A stretch of DNA of 7,079 bases from an uncultured Phascolarctobacterium sp. (lineage in GTDB: Bacteria; Bacillota; Negativicutes; Acidaminococcales; Acidaminococcaceae). The position numbers and the translations under genes were made by a program. This document shows, one piece after another, positions 1-6,624 of this stretch (the first letter of the stretch is position 1; each line of letters begins with the position of its first letter). Below the pieces are notes generated by a model. The model had not been told where the DNA came from. It was given only the letters and a program-made list of their open reading frames with translations, and did no database searches. The stretch is from positions 1-7,079 of the forward strand of contig UQWU01000063.1 of the NCBI GenBank assembly GCA_900544885.1, written 5' to 3'.

Positions 1-229
1 AAATAATAATTAAAATAATTTTACTATTATAAAATGCATATATTTTCTATAATAGAAGAACAAAAAATAAAACTAACTACTGTTTGTTTACAAGATATTA
101 GTTGAGAAAAATATACAATTATATTATGCGTAAAATTAAGAGAAAATGCAAGGAGTTTTGTAAATTATTGGTAAAAGCCATGAATTTTGGATGTTTATTA
201 GGGAAAATTGATTTGAGATTAAAAACCTA
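1..229. other. AT-rich noncoding stretch upstream of purL
   Basis: This stretch is very AT-rich and contains no open reading frame with a convincing start. A TATAAT-like box lies at 48-53, but no good -35 element is paired with it. An AAGGAG sequence at 150-155 resembles a ribosome binding site but is followed by no sensible coding region. I see no purine riboswitch core, no tRNA and no strong hairpin followed by a T-run. It is best read as the region between an unseen upstream gene and the purL promoter. Confidence 0.6.
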
Positions 230-258
230 GTGCAACAAATCGCCTAATGTGTTAAAAT
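230..258 (+). promoter_or_regulatory. Candidate sigma-A type promoter of purL
   Basis: A TAAAAT box at 253-258 is a good -10 element. A GTGCAA box at 230-235 lies exactly 17 bases upstream but matches the -35 consensus only loosely. Transcription would start near 265, giving a leader of about 45 bases before the purL start codon. I see no recognisable purine operator or riboswitch. The call rests on spacing and the -10 box only. Confidence 0.4.
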
Positions 259-297
259 ATATACGAAACTGTAATAATAACCTCGAAGTTCTGGATT

Positions 298-302
298 GGA
301 GG
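298..302 (+). promoter_or_regulatory. Ribosome binding site of purL
   Basis: GGAGG at 298-302 is a perfect Shine-Dalgarno core, eight bases before the ATG at 311. It decides the start. An in-frame TTG at 296 overlaps this site and therefore cannot be the real initiation codon. Confidence 0.88.
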
Positions 303-310
303 CTGTGTAT

Positions 311-3300
311 ATGAATAATATCAGAAGAATTTTTGTGGAGAAAAAGGATGCTTTTGCTGTTGAAGCACATGGTTTGCTTGCGGATTTACGTAACAACCTG
401 GGCATGAGCGGCTTGAAGAATATCCGTATCGTCAACCGTTATGATGTAATGGGTTTAAGCGATGAAGAATTTGCTATGGCGAAGGCTTTGGTTCTGTCCG
501 AACCCCCTGTGGACACTGTAGTGGAAGAAAATCTGCCGCTGGCTGCGAATGAGCAGGCTTTTGCCGTAGAGCTGCTGCCCGGTCAATATGATCAACGTGA
601 AGATTTTGCTGAACAATGCATTCAATTGATTACTCAAAAAGATCGTCCGATGGTTGCTGCTGCTAAGGTTTATGTTCTGGAAGGTGAGCTTTCCGCTGAT
701 GAAGTAGCCAAAATCAAAGCTTACTGCATCAACCCTATCGAAGCTCGTGAAGCAGAACAAGGTAAACCTGAAACTTTGATTGCTACCTGCGAAGAACCGG
801 AAAAAGTAAAATCTGTTACCGGTTTCCTGACCATGAGCAAGGAAGAAGCTGAAGCATTACGTCAGTCCATGGGTTTGGCAATGAGCTTGGACGATTTACT
901 GTGGTGCCAAAAATACTTTAATGAAGAACATCGCGAACCGACAATCACCGAAATTCGCGTATTAGATACTTATTGGTCTGATCACTGCCGTCATACCACT
1001 TTCATGACTCAAATCGAAGATGTGGAAATCATTCCCGGCAACTTCACCAATCCGGTACAAGAAGCTTATGATAAATATATGGCTGCCCGTGATGAAGTTT
1101 ATGGTGAAGATACTACTCGTCCTGTAACCTTAATGGATATTGCAGTTATCGGTATGAAGAAGCTGCGTAAAGAAGGTAAACTGGAAGATTTAGATCAATC
1201 CGAAGAAATCAATGCTTGCTCCATCGTTGTGCCTATCGAAGTAGATGGCAAAACTGAAGAGTGGCTGGTAATGTTCAAAAATGAAACTCATAACCATCCG
1301 ACCGAAATCGAACCGTTCGGCGGTGCTGCAACCTGCCTCGGCGGTGCAATCCGCGATCCTCTGTCCGGTCGTTCTTATGTATACCAAGCTATGCGTGTAA
1401 CCGGTTCCGCAGATCCGCGTACACCCATTAGCGAAACTTTATCCGGCAAACTGCCGCAACGTAAAATCACTATCGGTGCTGCTGCCGGCTATAGCTCCTA
1501 TGGTAACCAAATCGGCTTGGCTACTGGTCATGTACAAGAATATTATCATGAAAAATTTGTTGCTAAACGTATGGAAATCGGCGGTGTAATGGGTGCTGCT
1601 CCGCGTAGTGCTGTTCGTCGTGAACGTCCTGTTGCCGGCGATATCGTAGTTCTGTTAGGCGGAAAAACCGGCCGTGACGGCTGTGGTGGTGCAACCGGTT
1701 CTTCTAAAGAGCATACTGTTGATTCTTTGATGAGCTGCGGTGCTGAAGTACAAAAAGGTAATCCGCCTACTGAACGTAAAATCCAACGCTTATTCCGTAA
1801 TCCTGCTGTAACTGCAATGATTAAACGCTGCAATGACTTTGGTGCAGGTGGTGTTTCTGTTGCAATCGGCGAATTGACCGATGGTTTAGTAATTGATTTG
1901 GATGAAGTTCCGAAAAAATATGATGGCTTGGATGGTACTGAGCTGGCTATTTCCGAATCTCAAGAACGTATGGCAGTAGTTATCGAAGCTGTTAACCGCG
2001 ATGCGTTCATTAAATATGCTGACGAAGAAAACCTGGAAGCTACTGTAGTAGCAGAGGTTACTGAAGATCCCCGTCTGGTTATGTTCTGGCGTGGCGATAA
2101 AATCGTTGACCTTTCCCGTGCTTTCCTCGATACCAACGGTGTTGCGCAACATACTAACATCACTGTTGCTGAAGAAGCAGAAGAAAATGTTTTTGAAAAG
2201 GTTCCTGCTGTTGTAACCGAAGCAGCAGATTTGAAAACTGCTTGGCTGCATAACCTGGGCCGTTTGAATGTTTGCAGCGAAAAAGGTTTGTCCGAACGTT
2301 TTGACAGCACCATAGGTCGCGGTACAGTAATGATGCCGTTCGGTGGTAAAACCCAATTAACTCCGTCCGAAGGTATGGTAGGTCGTATTCCTGTTCTGCA
2401 TGGCAATACCACTGCTGCTTCTGTAATGGCTTGCGGCTATAATCCGGATGTTGCTTGCTGGAGTCCGTTCCATGGCGCTATGTACGCTGTAATCGAATCC
2501 GTAGTACGTGCAGTTGCACTGGGTGCAGACCCTGCAAAACTGCGTCTGACTTTACAAGAATACTTCCCGAAACTGCATGACAGCAAGAGCTGGGGTCAAC
2601 CGTTTAGTGCTTTGCTGGGTGCTTTCACTGCTTTAGATGCTTTGGAACTGCCGGCAATCGGTGGTAAAGATTCTATGAGCGGTACCTTTATGGATAAAAC
2701 TGTTCCGCCGACATTGGTATCCTTTGCTGTTGGCGTAATCGATGGTGATAAAGCTGTATCTGCTGAATTTAAAGCAGCTGGAGATAAGGTAGTATTCCTG
2801 TCCTGCCCGCGTAATAATGATGAAGTAGTTGATTTTGCAGCTCTGCGTAAAAACCTGACTGCTGTTCACAATGCAATGGAAGCAGGTAAAATTGCTGCCG
2901 CTGCTGCTGTAAAAGAAGGCGGTATCGCTGCTCTCGTAACTACTATGGCTATGGGCAATGAGCTGGGCTTTGAATTTATCAAACCGTTCCATGATACTGA
3001 CAGTCTCTTCACTCTGCAACCTGGTGGCTTAGTTCTGGAGCTGGCAGCAGGTGTTGAACCGGAAGAATTGTTTGACGGCTTAGACTTCATGCTCTTAGGT
3101 CATACCACTGCTGAAGCAGGTATCTCCATTAATGATACTGTTATCGCTGCTGATGTAGCTTTGGCTGCTTATCGTGAACCGCTGCAAAGCATTTTCCCTG
3201 ACAGCCTGCCGAAAGTAGAAGAACCTGCTGATATTAATATGCCGCTGTACAAAGCTGACATGGCTTTGACTGCTCCTGTAAATATTGCTAAACCGCGTGT

Positions 3301-4087
3301 ATTTATTCCTGTTTTCCCGGGTAATAACTGCGAATATGATAGTGCACGTGCTTTTGAAGCTGCAGGTGCAGAAGCTAATACCTTTATCGTACGTAACCTG
3401 ACTGCTGCTGCAATCGAAGAATCTGTAGAAGCAATGGTTAAATATATCAATAACTCTCAAATCGTGATGATTCCTGGTGGTTTCAGTGCCGGTGACGAAC
3501 CTGACGGCAGCGGTAAATTCATCGCTACTATGTTCCGTAACCCTCGTATCAAAGAAGCTATCAGCAATCTGTTAGAAAACCGTGATGGCTTAATGCTGGG
3601 TATCTGCAACGGCTTCCAAGCATTGATTAAACTTGGTCTTGTTCCTTATGGCGACATCCGTGATTTGAATGCAGAATCTCCGACACTGACATTCAACAAT
3701 ATCGGCCGTCATATTTCTCAAATCGTTACTACTAGAGTTGTTTCCAACAAATCTCCGTGGCTCAGCTGCTGCGAACCCGGCGAAGAACATGCTATTGCCG
3801 TATCTCACGGTGAAGGCCGTTTCTACGCTCCGGAAAGCGTAATCAAAGAGCTGTTTGCTAATGGTCAGGTTGCAACTCAATATGTTAACGCTCAAGGTGT
3901 ACCGACCATGAATACTCCGTGCAATCCTAACGGCAGCTTATATGCTATCGAAGGTATTACTAGCCCTGACGGTCGTATCTTAGGTAAAATGGGTCACAGC
4001 GAACGTTTTGCACCGGGCCTGTTCCGTAACATTGCCGGCGAAAAAGACCAAAAAATCTTCAAATCCGGTGTTCTGTACTTCAAATAA
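311..4087 (+). CDS. purL: Phosphoribosylformylglycinamidine synthase, single-chain (FGAM synthase, EC 6.3.5.3)
   Basis: This cytoplasmic enzyme converts FGAR, ATP and glutamine to FGAM, the fourth step of purine synthesis. The product is 1,258 residues, as expected for the single-chain form found in Clostridia and Bacteroides, which fuses the roles of PurS, PurL and PurQ. A PurS-like N-terminal region (about 1-150) and a linker precede the SDHCRHT motif at 223-229. The first synthase half carries NETHNHPTEIEPFGG from residue 324, and the second carries GGKDSM at 784-789. A class I glutaminase domain begins near 996 (VFIPVFPGNNCEYD). Its nucleophile is Cys1099 in GICNGFQ, and His1229 and Glu1231 in GHSER complete the triad. 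All key motifs are present, so the enzyme should be active. The ATG at 311 is chosen over the upstream in-frame TTG because of its GGAGG site. No other purine gene adjoins it, and a terminator follows closely, so it is probably transcribed alone. Confidence 0.97.
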   Translation: MNNIRRIFVEKKDAFAVEAHGLLADLRNNLGMSGLKNIRIVNRYDVMGLSDEEFAMAKALVLSEPPVDTVVEENLPLAANEQAFAVELLPGQYDQREDFAEQCIQLITQKDRPMVAAAKVYVLEGELSADEVAKIKAYCINPIEAREAEQGKPETLIATCEEPEKVKSVTGFLTMSKEEAEALRQSMGLAMSLDDLLWCQKYFNEEHREPTITEIRVLDTYWSDHCRHTTFMTQIEDVEIIPGNFTNPVQEAYDKYMAARDEVYGEDTTRPVTLMDIAVIGMKKLRKEGKLEDLDQSEEINACSIVVPIEVDGKTEEWLVMFKNETHNHPTEIEPFGGAATCLGGAIRDPLSGRSYVYQAMRVTGSADPRTPISETLSGKLPQRKITIGAAAGYSSYGNQIGLATGHVQEYYHEKFVAKRMEIGGVMGAAPRSAVRRERPVAGDIVVLLGGKTGRDGCGGATGSSKEHTVDSLMSCGAEVQKGNPPTERKIQRLFRNPAVTAMIKRCNDFGAGGVSVAIGELTDGLVIDLDEVPKKYDGLDGTELAISESQERMAVVIEAVNRDAFIKYADEENLEATVVAEVTEDPRLVMFWRGDKIVDLSRAFLDTNGVAQHTNITVAEEAEENVFEKVPAVVTEAADLKTAWLHNLGRLNVCSEKGLSERFDSTIGRGTVMMPFGGKTQLTPSEGMVGRIPVLHGNTTAASVMACGYNPDVACWSPFHGAMYAVIESVVRAVALGADPAKLRLTLQEYFPKLHDSKSWGQPFSALLGAFTALDALELPAIGGKDSMSGTFMDKTVPPTLVSFAVGVIDGDKAVSAEFKAAGDKVVFLSCPRNNDEVVDFAALRKNLTAVHNAMEAGKIAAAAAVKEGGIAALVTTMAMGNELGFEFIKPFHDTDSLFTLQPGGLVLELAAGVEPEELFDGLDFMLLGHTTAEAGISINDTVIAADVALAAYREPLQSIFPDSLPKVEEPADINMPLYKADMALTAPVNIAKPRVFIPVFPGNNCEYDSARAFEAAGAEANTFIVRNLTAAAIEESVEAMVKYINNSQIVMIPGGFSAGDEPDGSGKFIATMFRNPRIKEAISNLLENRDGLMLGICNGFQALIKLGLVPYGDIRDLNAESPTLTFNNIGRHISQIVTTRVVSNKSPWLSCCEPGEEHAIAVSHGEGRFYAPESVIKELFANGQVATQYVNAQGVPTMNTPCNPNGSLYAIEGITSPDGRILGKMGHSERFAPGLFRNIAGEKDQKIFKSGVLYFK

Positions 4088-4115
4088 GCTGTACGCTAGC
4101 TTTTAGCTAAAAATT

Positions 4116-4151
4116 AAAGGAGCTTTACTCATATGAGTGAAGCTCCTTTTT
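4116..4151. terminator. Bidirectional intrinsic terminator between purL and the convergent membrane-protein gene
   Basis: A 15-bp stem (4116-4130 with 4135-4149, containing one G-T pair) closes a four-base loop centred on a CATATG palindrome. On the + strand it is followed by a T-run (4147-4151), which ends purL transcription about 30 bases after the stop codon. On the - strand the same stem is followed by TTTAATTTTT, so it can also end the convergent gene whose stop codon lies at 4173-4175. Confidence 0.9.
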
Positions 4152-4172
4152 ATATGTAAGCAGTATTTTAAA

Positions 4173-4712
4173 TTACATAATATTTTTCAACAGGAATATC
4201 CAAAAGAAAAAGGCGGCAAATAATAAAAATGCACAGATAGAAGAAAAAAGTAAGATAATGCCTACTTTTACCAATTGACTTCTGCCCTCAAGCCAAGCAT
4301 TAGCATTCTTTATTTCTTTTGCAAAGATATAAGCTAGACCGATAACAGCAATGCTGGCAATCACAATAAAAAAATAGTGGGAAAGGTCGATACCGAAAAG
4401 CTGCAATTGTATTGTGTGCATCATCCAGAGATAGAATAAAAGTCCGGCGAGAAGAAATGCTATAGTTCCGTATAAATAATTAGTCCAAGAAATACTTCGT
4501 TTCAAGTGCTTCTTAGCCGTCTTATTATGTTTTACCGCGTCGCCATTGGGATCGGTGTATCTTTGATATAAGTCATCAAAGCCGGCCAAAATATGCGGTG
4601 GTATATCCTTTTCATCAATAGGCGTTGTTTTACCGTCGCTGGTTTGAAAATATTTAGGTTTACCGCCGTTATTACGTTTTATGGTATATTGTACTTGATG
4701 TTTTTGTTCCAT
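4173..4712 (-). CDS. Uncharacterised three-helix membrane protein with an N-terminal GGK domain
   Basis: I do not recognise this family. The 179-residue product has a hydrophilic N-terminal part of about 75 residues, rich in Lys and Asp, followed by three predicted membrane helices near 78-98, 112-131 and 150-175. A basic stretch just before the first helix (KTAKKHLKR) suggests by the positive-inside rule that the N-terminal part is cytoplasmic. Residues 9-50 (YTIK, GGK, DIP, FDD) match the N-terminus of the product of the next gene upstream, with conserved spacing. There is no signal peptide and no catalytic motif that I can see. The start is the ATG at 4712, eight bases after an AGAGG site; a GTG at 4721 overlaps that site and is rejected. 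Stop to start, the gap from the neighbouring gene is 94 bases, so the two may be co-transcribed or this gene may use its own promoter. Confidence 0.8.
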   Translation of the reverse strand: MEQKHQVQYTIKRNNGGKPKYFQTSDGKTTPIDEKDIPPHILAGFDDLYQRYTDPNGDAVKHNKTAKKHLKRSISWTNYLYGTIAFLLAGLLFYLWMMHTIQLQLFGIDLSHYFFIVIASIAVIGLAYIFAKEIKNANAWLEGRSQLVKVGIILLFSSICAFLLFAAFFFWIFLLKNIM

Positions 4713-4720
4713 TTGCAGCA

Positions 4721-4725
4721 CCTCT
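4721..4725 (-). promoter_or_regulatory. Ribosome binding site of the three-helix membrane protein gene
   Basis: Read on the - strand this is AGAGG, followed by eight bases and then ATG at 4712. It decides the start, because the alternative GTG codon at 4721-4719 overlaps it and has no site of its own at a workable distance. Confidence 0.75.
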
Positions 4726-4742
4726 TTGGCTGTTAAGAAAGA

Positions 4743-4770
4743 GTTATCGTTAGTTACCCAAAGCTAACAA
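4743..4770 (-). promoter_or_regulatory. Possible promoter of the three-helix membrane protein gene
   Basis: On the - strand, TTGTTA (4770-4765) and GATAAC (4748-4743) are separated by 16 bases. Each matches four of six consensus positions. Transcription would start near 4736, giving a short leader that includes the AGAGG site. The alternative is that the gene is read through from the gene at 5082-4807. Confidence 0.3.
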
Positions 4771-4806
4771 TAATTAATTTTATAGTCATAGGGGAGTGAA
4801 GACGGC

Positions 4807-5082
4807 TTAATGCTTGCTGATGAAGCAGAGGAGAACTGCCAGGATAAGAATGCCGATTAACAGAAATCTTTTGATGATTTTGGTGATATGATTACTTCTA
4901 GCGACTTGCAGTTTGTCAATTTCTGCCTGCACCTCTTGGTCAAAGAAATCTTGCATATCCGACGGTAAATCGGTTTTCTTGATTTCCGTAGTTGTGTAAC
5001 CTTCGTGCTTTAGATAATGACATTTCCCACCCTTATATTTTAAGGAATAAGTAGTCTTTTCCGTCTTTTCCGTCTTCTCCAT
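4807..5082 (-). CDS. Uncharacterised small membrane protein with one C-terminal helix and a GGK domain
   Basis: I do not recognise this family. The 91-residue product begins with three tandem EKT units (residues 2-10), then a charged region, and ends with a single hydrophobic segment at about 72-88 preceded by KIIKR. This is a tail-anchored layout with the N-terminus predicted to be cytoplasmic. Residues 12-52 (YSLK, GGK, DLP, FFDQ) align with residues 9-50 of the three-helix protein encoded just downstream, so the two proteins share a domain and probably a common origin. There is no catalytic motif and no signal peptide. The ribosome binding site is weak: only a purine-rich AAGAAGAAGATGAG precedes the ATG at 5082. 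An ATG at 5090 is out of frame. Coding sense is supported by the similarity to the neighbour. Confidence 0.72.
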   Translation of the reverse strand: MEKTEKTEKTTYSLKYKGGKCHYLKHEGYTTTEIKKTDLPSDMQDFFDQEVQAEIDKLQVARSNHITKIIKRFLLIGILILAVLLCFISKH

Positions 5083-5130
5083 CTGCTCATCTTCTTCTTG
5101 ATTTGTTTATGGTTATATTAATCTAGTATC

Positions 5131-5159
5131 AGCATAGCGGGAAGCAGAGGTAGCCGCAA
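5131..5159 (-). promoter_or_regulatory. Weak candidate promoter of the single-helix membrane protein gene
   Basis: On the - strand, TTGCGG (5159-5154) and TATGCT (5136-5131) are 17 bases apart. The match to consensus is poor (three and four of six). A TATAAC sequence closer to the gene has no suitable -35 partner. The rest of the 5083-5208 interval shows nothing else that I can support. Confidence 0.2.
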
Positions 5160-5208
5160 GCAGAGCAAGATAAAATATAGGTAAAATTTTCTAACGCTTA
5201 TTCGTAGC

Positions 5209-5241
5209 AAAAAAAGAGCCTTACTCGAAAAGTAAGACTCT
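5209..5241 (-). terminator. Intrinsic terminator of hydF
   Basis: Read on the - strand, an 11-bp stem (5241-5231 with 5225-5215) closes a five-base loop and is followed by seven Ts (5215-5209). One pair is C-A on the + strand but U-G in the - strand transcript, and the T-run exists only in the - direction, so the element works for hydF. It lies just after the hydF stop codon (5254-5252) and separates hydF from the membrane-protein genes. Confidence 0.88.
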
Positions 5242-5251
5242 AAAATTTGTG

Positions 5252-6481
5252 TTATTGTAATAATTTAGCTATTTCCGGAAGCGGTGCCACACTGCGTTGG
5301 AGTATACCGTGCATATAGGCGATGGCAATGCCGTAATTAGTCATAGGCACGTTTTGCTGTTGTGCTGATTTATTTCTATGCTGCATGGCTTTTTCGTTGA
5401 GCATACACGCACCACAGTGAATAATCAGTTTGTAGGGTGTTAAGTCTTCAGGAAAGTCGCCACCACTGCTGAAAACAAATTCCGGCTCGCACTGACAGTA
5501 ATTACGTACCCAGCCAGGCATTTTTACAGTGCCGATATCCTGGCATTGGCGATGATGGGTGCAGCCTTCGCTGATTAAAACTTTATCGCCGTCTTTCAAT
5601 GTATCCAGAACACGTACGGCTTTGACAGCTTGGGCTAGAGAGCCTTTGTAGCGTGCCATGAGGATGGAAAAAGAGGTTAAGGGTATATGAGGTGGCACAA
5701 TACGGCTTACCTGACCGAAAACCTGGCTGTCGGTGATGATGAGGCGGGGAGGCTCGGTTAATTTCAAGAGTGCCTGTGCCAGCTCTTGGGGTTGCACCAC
5801 AAGGGTAATTCCGCGGTTATCTAAGATATTACGGATAATTAATTGCTGGGGCAGAATTAAACGACCTTTAGGTGCAGATTCATCAATGGGAGTAACAAGA
5901 ATTACTGTATCCAAGGGCTGAAATAAATCTTCGGCTAAAAGCTGTGCTTTTTCCTGTGGTTTAAGAGAGGCCATATTTTCTTTTAATTTGTCAATATTGA
6001 AGCCGTTTTCAGCACTAACCAACAAACAGTTTTTAGTGAGCTTTAAAGCTTCCAGTGTTACTAAAGCTTGTTGCATTTCACTTAGCTTGTCGGCTTTATT
6101 AAGAATTAAAAGGGACGGAATATTGCGTTCAGTCAGAGTCTGCCATAATTTTTTATCTTCTGCGGTGATAGCTGTGGCAGCATCAAGGACTAGAAGGGCT
6201 AAATCACATTTTTGCAGAACTTTGTAGGCTTGTTGGACACGTTGAGCACCCAGTTCGCCTTCATCGTCGATACCGGGAGTATCAATTAAGGTTATAGGGC
6301 CTAAGGGGAGCAGCTCCATGGCCTTATAAACAGGATCGGTAGTAGTGCCTTTATAATCGCTGACTATGGCCAGGTTTTGACCAGTAACGGTGTTGATTAG
6401 GCTGGATTTACCAGCGTTACGACGACCGAAAATACCAATGTGGATGCGTTCGGCACTAGGTGTGCTGTTTAAATTAGTCAT
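5252..6481 (-). CDS. hydF: [FeFe]-hydrogenase maturation GTPase HydF
   Basis: HydF is the cytoplasmic scaffold that receives the products of the radical-SAM enzymes HydG and HydE and delivers the two-iron subcluster to apo-hydrogenase. The 409-residue product has the usual length. The N-terminal Ras-like GTPase domain shows G1 GRRNAGKSS (19-27), G2 in GTTTDP (45-50), G3 DTPG (67-70) and G4 NKAD (128-131). A middle dimerisation region follows. The C-terminal cluster-binding domain has the family signature Cys307-x-His309, 45 residues, His355-Cys356-x2-Cys359, so both the GTPase and the [4Fe-4S] site look intact. The ATG at 6481 is chosen because GAGG lies at 6493-6490 with normal spacing and the protein then starts just before the GTPase domain; an ATG at 6529 would add 16 unusual residues. 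No hydE, hydG or hydrogenase gene is present here, so the partners must be elsewhere. A terminator follows the stop. Confidence 0.96.
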   Translation of the reverse strand: MTNLNSTPSAERIHIGIFGRRNAGKSSLINTVTGQNLAIVSDYKGTTTDPVYKAMELLPLGPITLIDTPGIDDEGELGAQRVQQAYKVLQKCDLALLVLDAATAITAEDKKLWQTLTERNIPSLLILNKADKLSEMQQALVTLEALKLTKNCLLVSAENGFNIDKLKENMASLKPQEKAQLLAEDLFQPLDTVILVTPIDESAPKGRLILPQQLIIRNILDNRGITLVVQPQELAQALLKLTEPPRLIITDSQVFGQVSRIVPPHIPLTSFSILMARYKGSLAQAVKAVRVLDTLKDGDKVLISEGCTHHRQCQDIGTVKMPGWVRNYCQCEPEFVFSSGGDFPEDLTPYKLIIHCGACMLNEKAMQHRNKSAQQQNVPMTNYGIAIAYMHGILQRSVAPLPEIAKLLQ

Positions 6482-6489
6482 ATTGAGAA

Positions 6490-6493
6490 CCTC
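6490..6493 (-). promoter_or_regulatory. Ribosome binding site of hydF
   Basis: On the - strand GAGG is followed by eight bases and then the ATG at 6481. This supports the shorter start over the in-frame ATG at 6529. Confidence 0.8.
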
Positions 6494-6503
6494 GTTTGTA
6501 AAT

Positions 6504-6529
6504 AGTGTAGCATGATTGAAGCAGAGCAA
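6504..6529 (-). promoter_or_regulatory. Weak candidate promoter of hydF
   Basis: On the - strand there is an extended -10 like TGC-TACACT (6512-6504). A TTGCTC sequence (6529-6524) lies too close to it for a normal -35 spacing. If used, the leader would be very short. The alternatives are a promoter further upstream or read-through from the insertion sequence. Confidence 0.22.
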
Positions 6530-6587
6530 TGATTTTTACTACAGAAGCTGGCTGATAGTGATGAGTATCTTGGATAATAAAAAAATT

Positions 6588-6614
6588 CCTAAATTGCAAT
6601 AAGAAGTTGCACAC
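6588..6614 (-). repeat. Probable terminal inverted repeat at the 3' end of the IS30-type element
   Basis: The sequence between the transposase stop (6625) and hydF holds a GTGTGCAAC...TTGCAATTTAGG motif on the - strand. IS30-family elements end shortly after the transposase stop, often in a repeat with a GTTGCAC-like core. This position and core fit such an end. The matching left end is outside the window, so neither the repeat nor its exact limit near 6588 can be confirmed, and no target duplication can be seen. Confidence 0.35.
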
Positions 6615-6624
6615 TTTTAAAAAA

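Noticed and set aside
168..230. Short reading frame in the purL upstream region starting at a TTG (168) or ATG (180)
   Set aside because: It encodes only 16-20 residues, the AAGGAG at 150-155 is badly spaced for either start, and the frame ends inside the likely -35 box of purL. No attenuator structure accompanies it.
296..310. TTG at 296 as the start of purL
   Set aside because: It overlaps the GGAGG site that serves the ATG at 311, and nothing resembling a ribosome binding site lies before it.
455..3895. Several long reading frames on the minus strand opposite purL
   Set aside because: They are shadows of a highly biased coding sequence: no ribosome binding sites, low-complexity or Ser/Phe-rich products, no recognisable motifs, and purL is complete on the other strand.
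4751..4770. Inverted repeat GTTAG...CTAAC before the three-helix protein gene
   Set aside because: Only five pairs around a ten-base loop and no following T-run; too weak to call an operator or terminator.
5733..6227. Plus-strand reading frames opposite hydF
   Set aside because: hydF is intact in the opposite strand with all family motifs; these frames show no motif or start signal.
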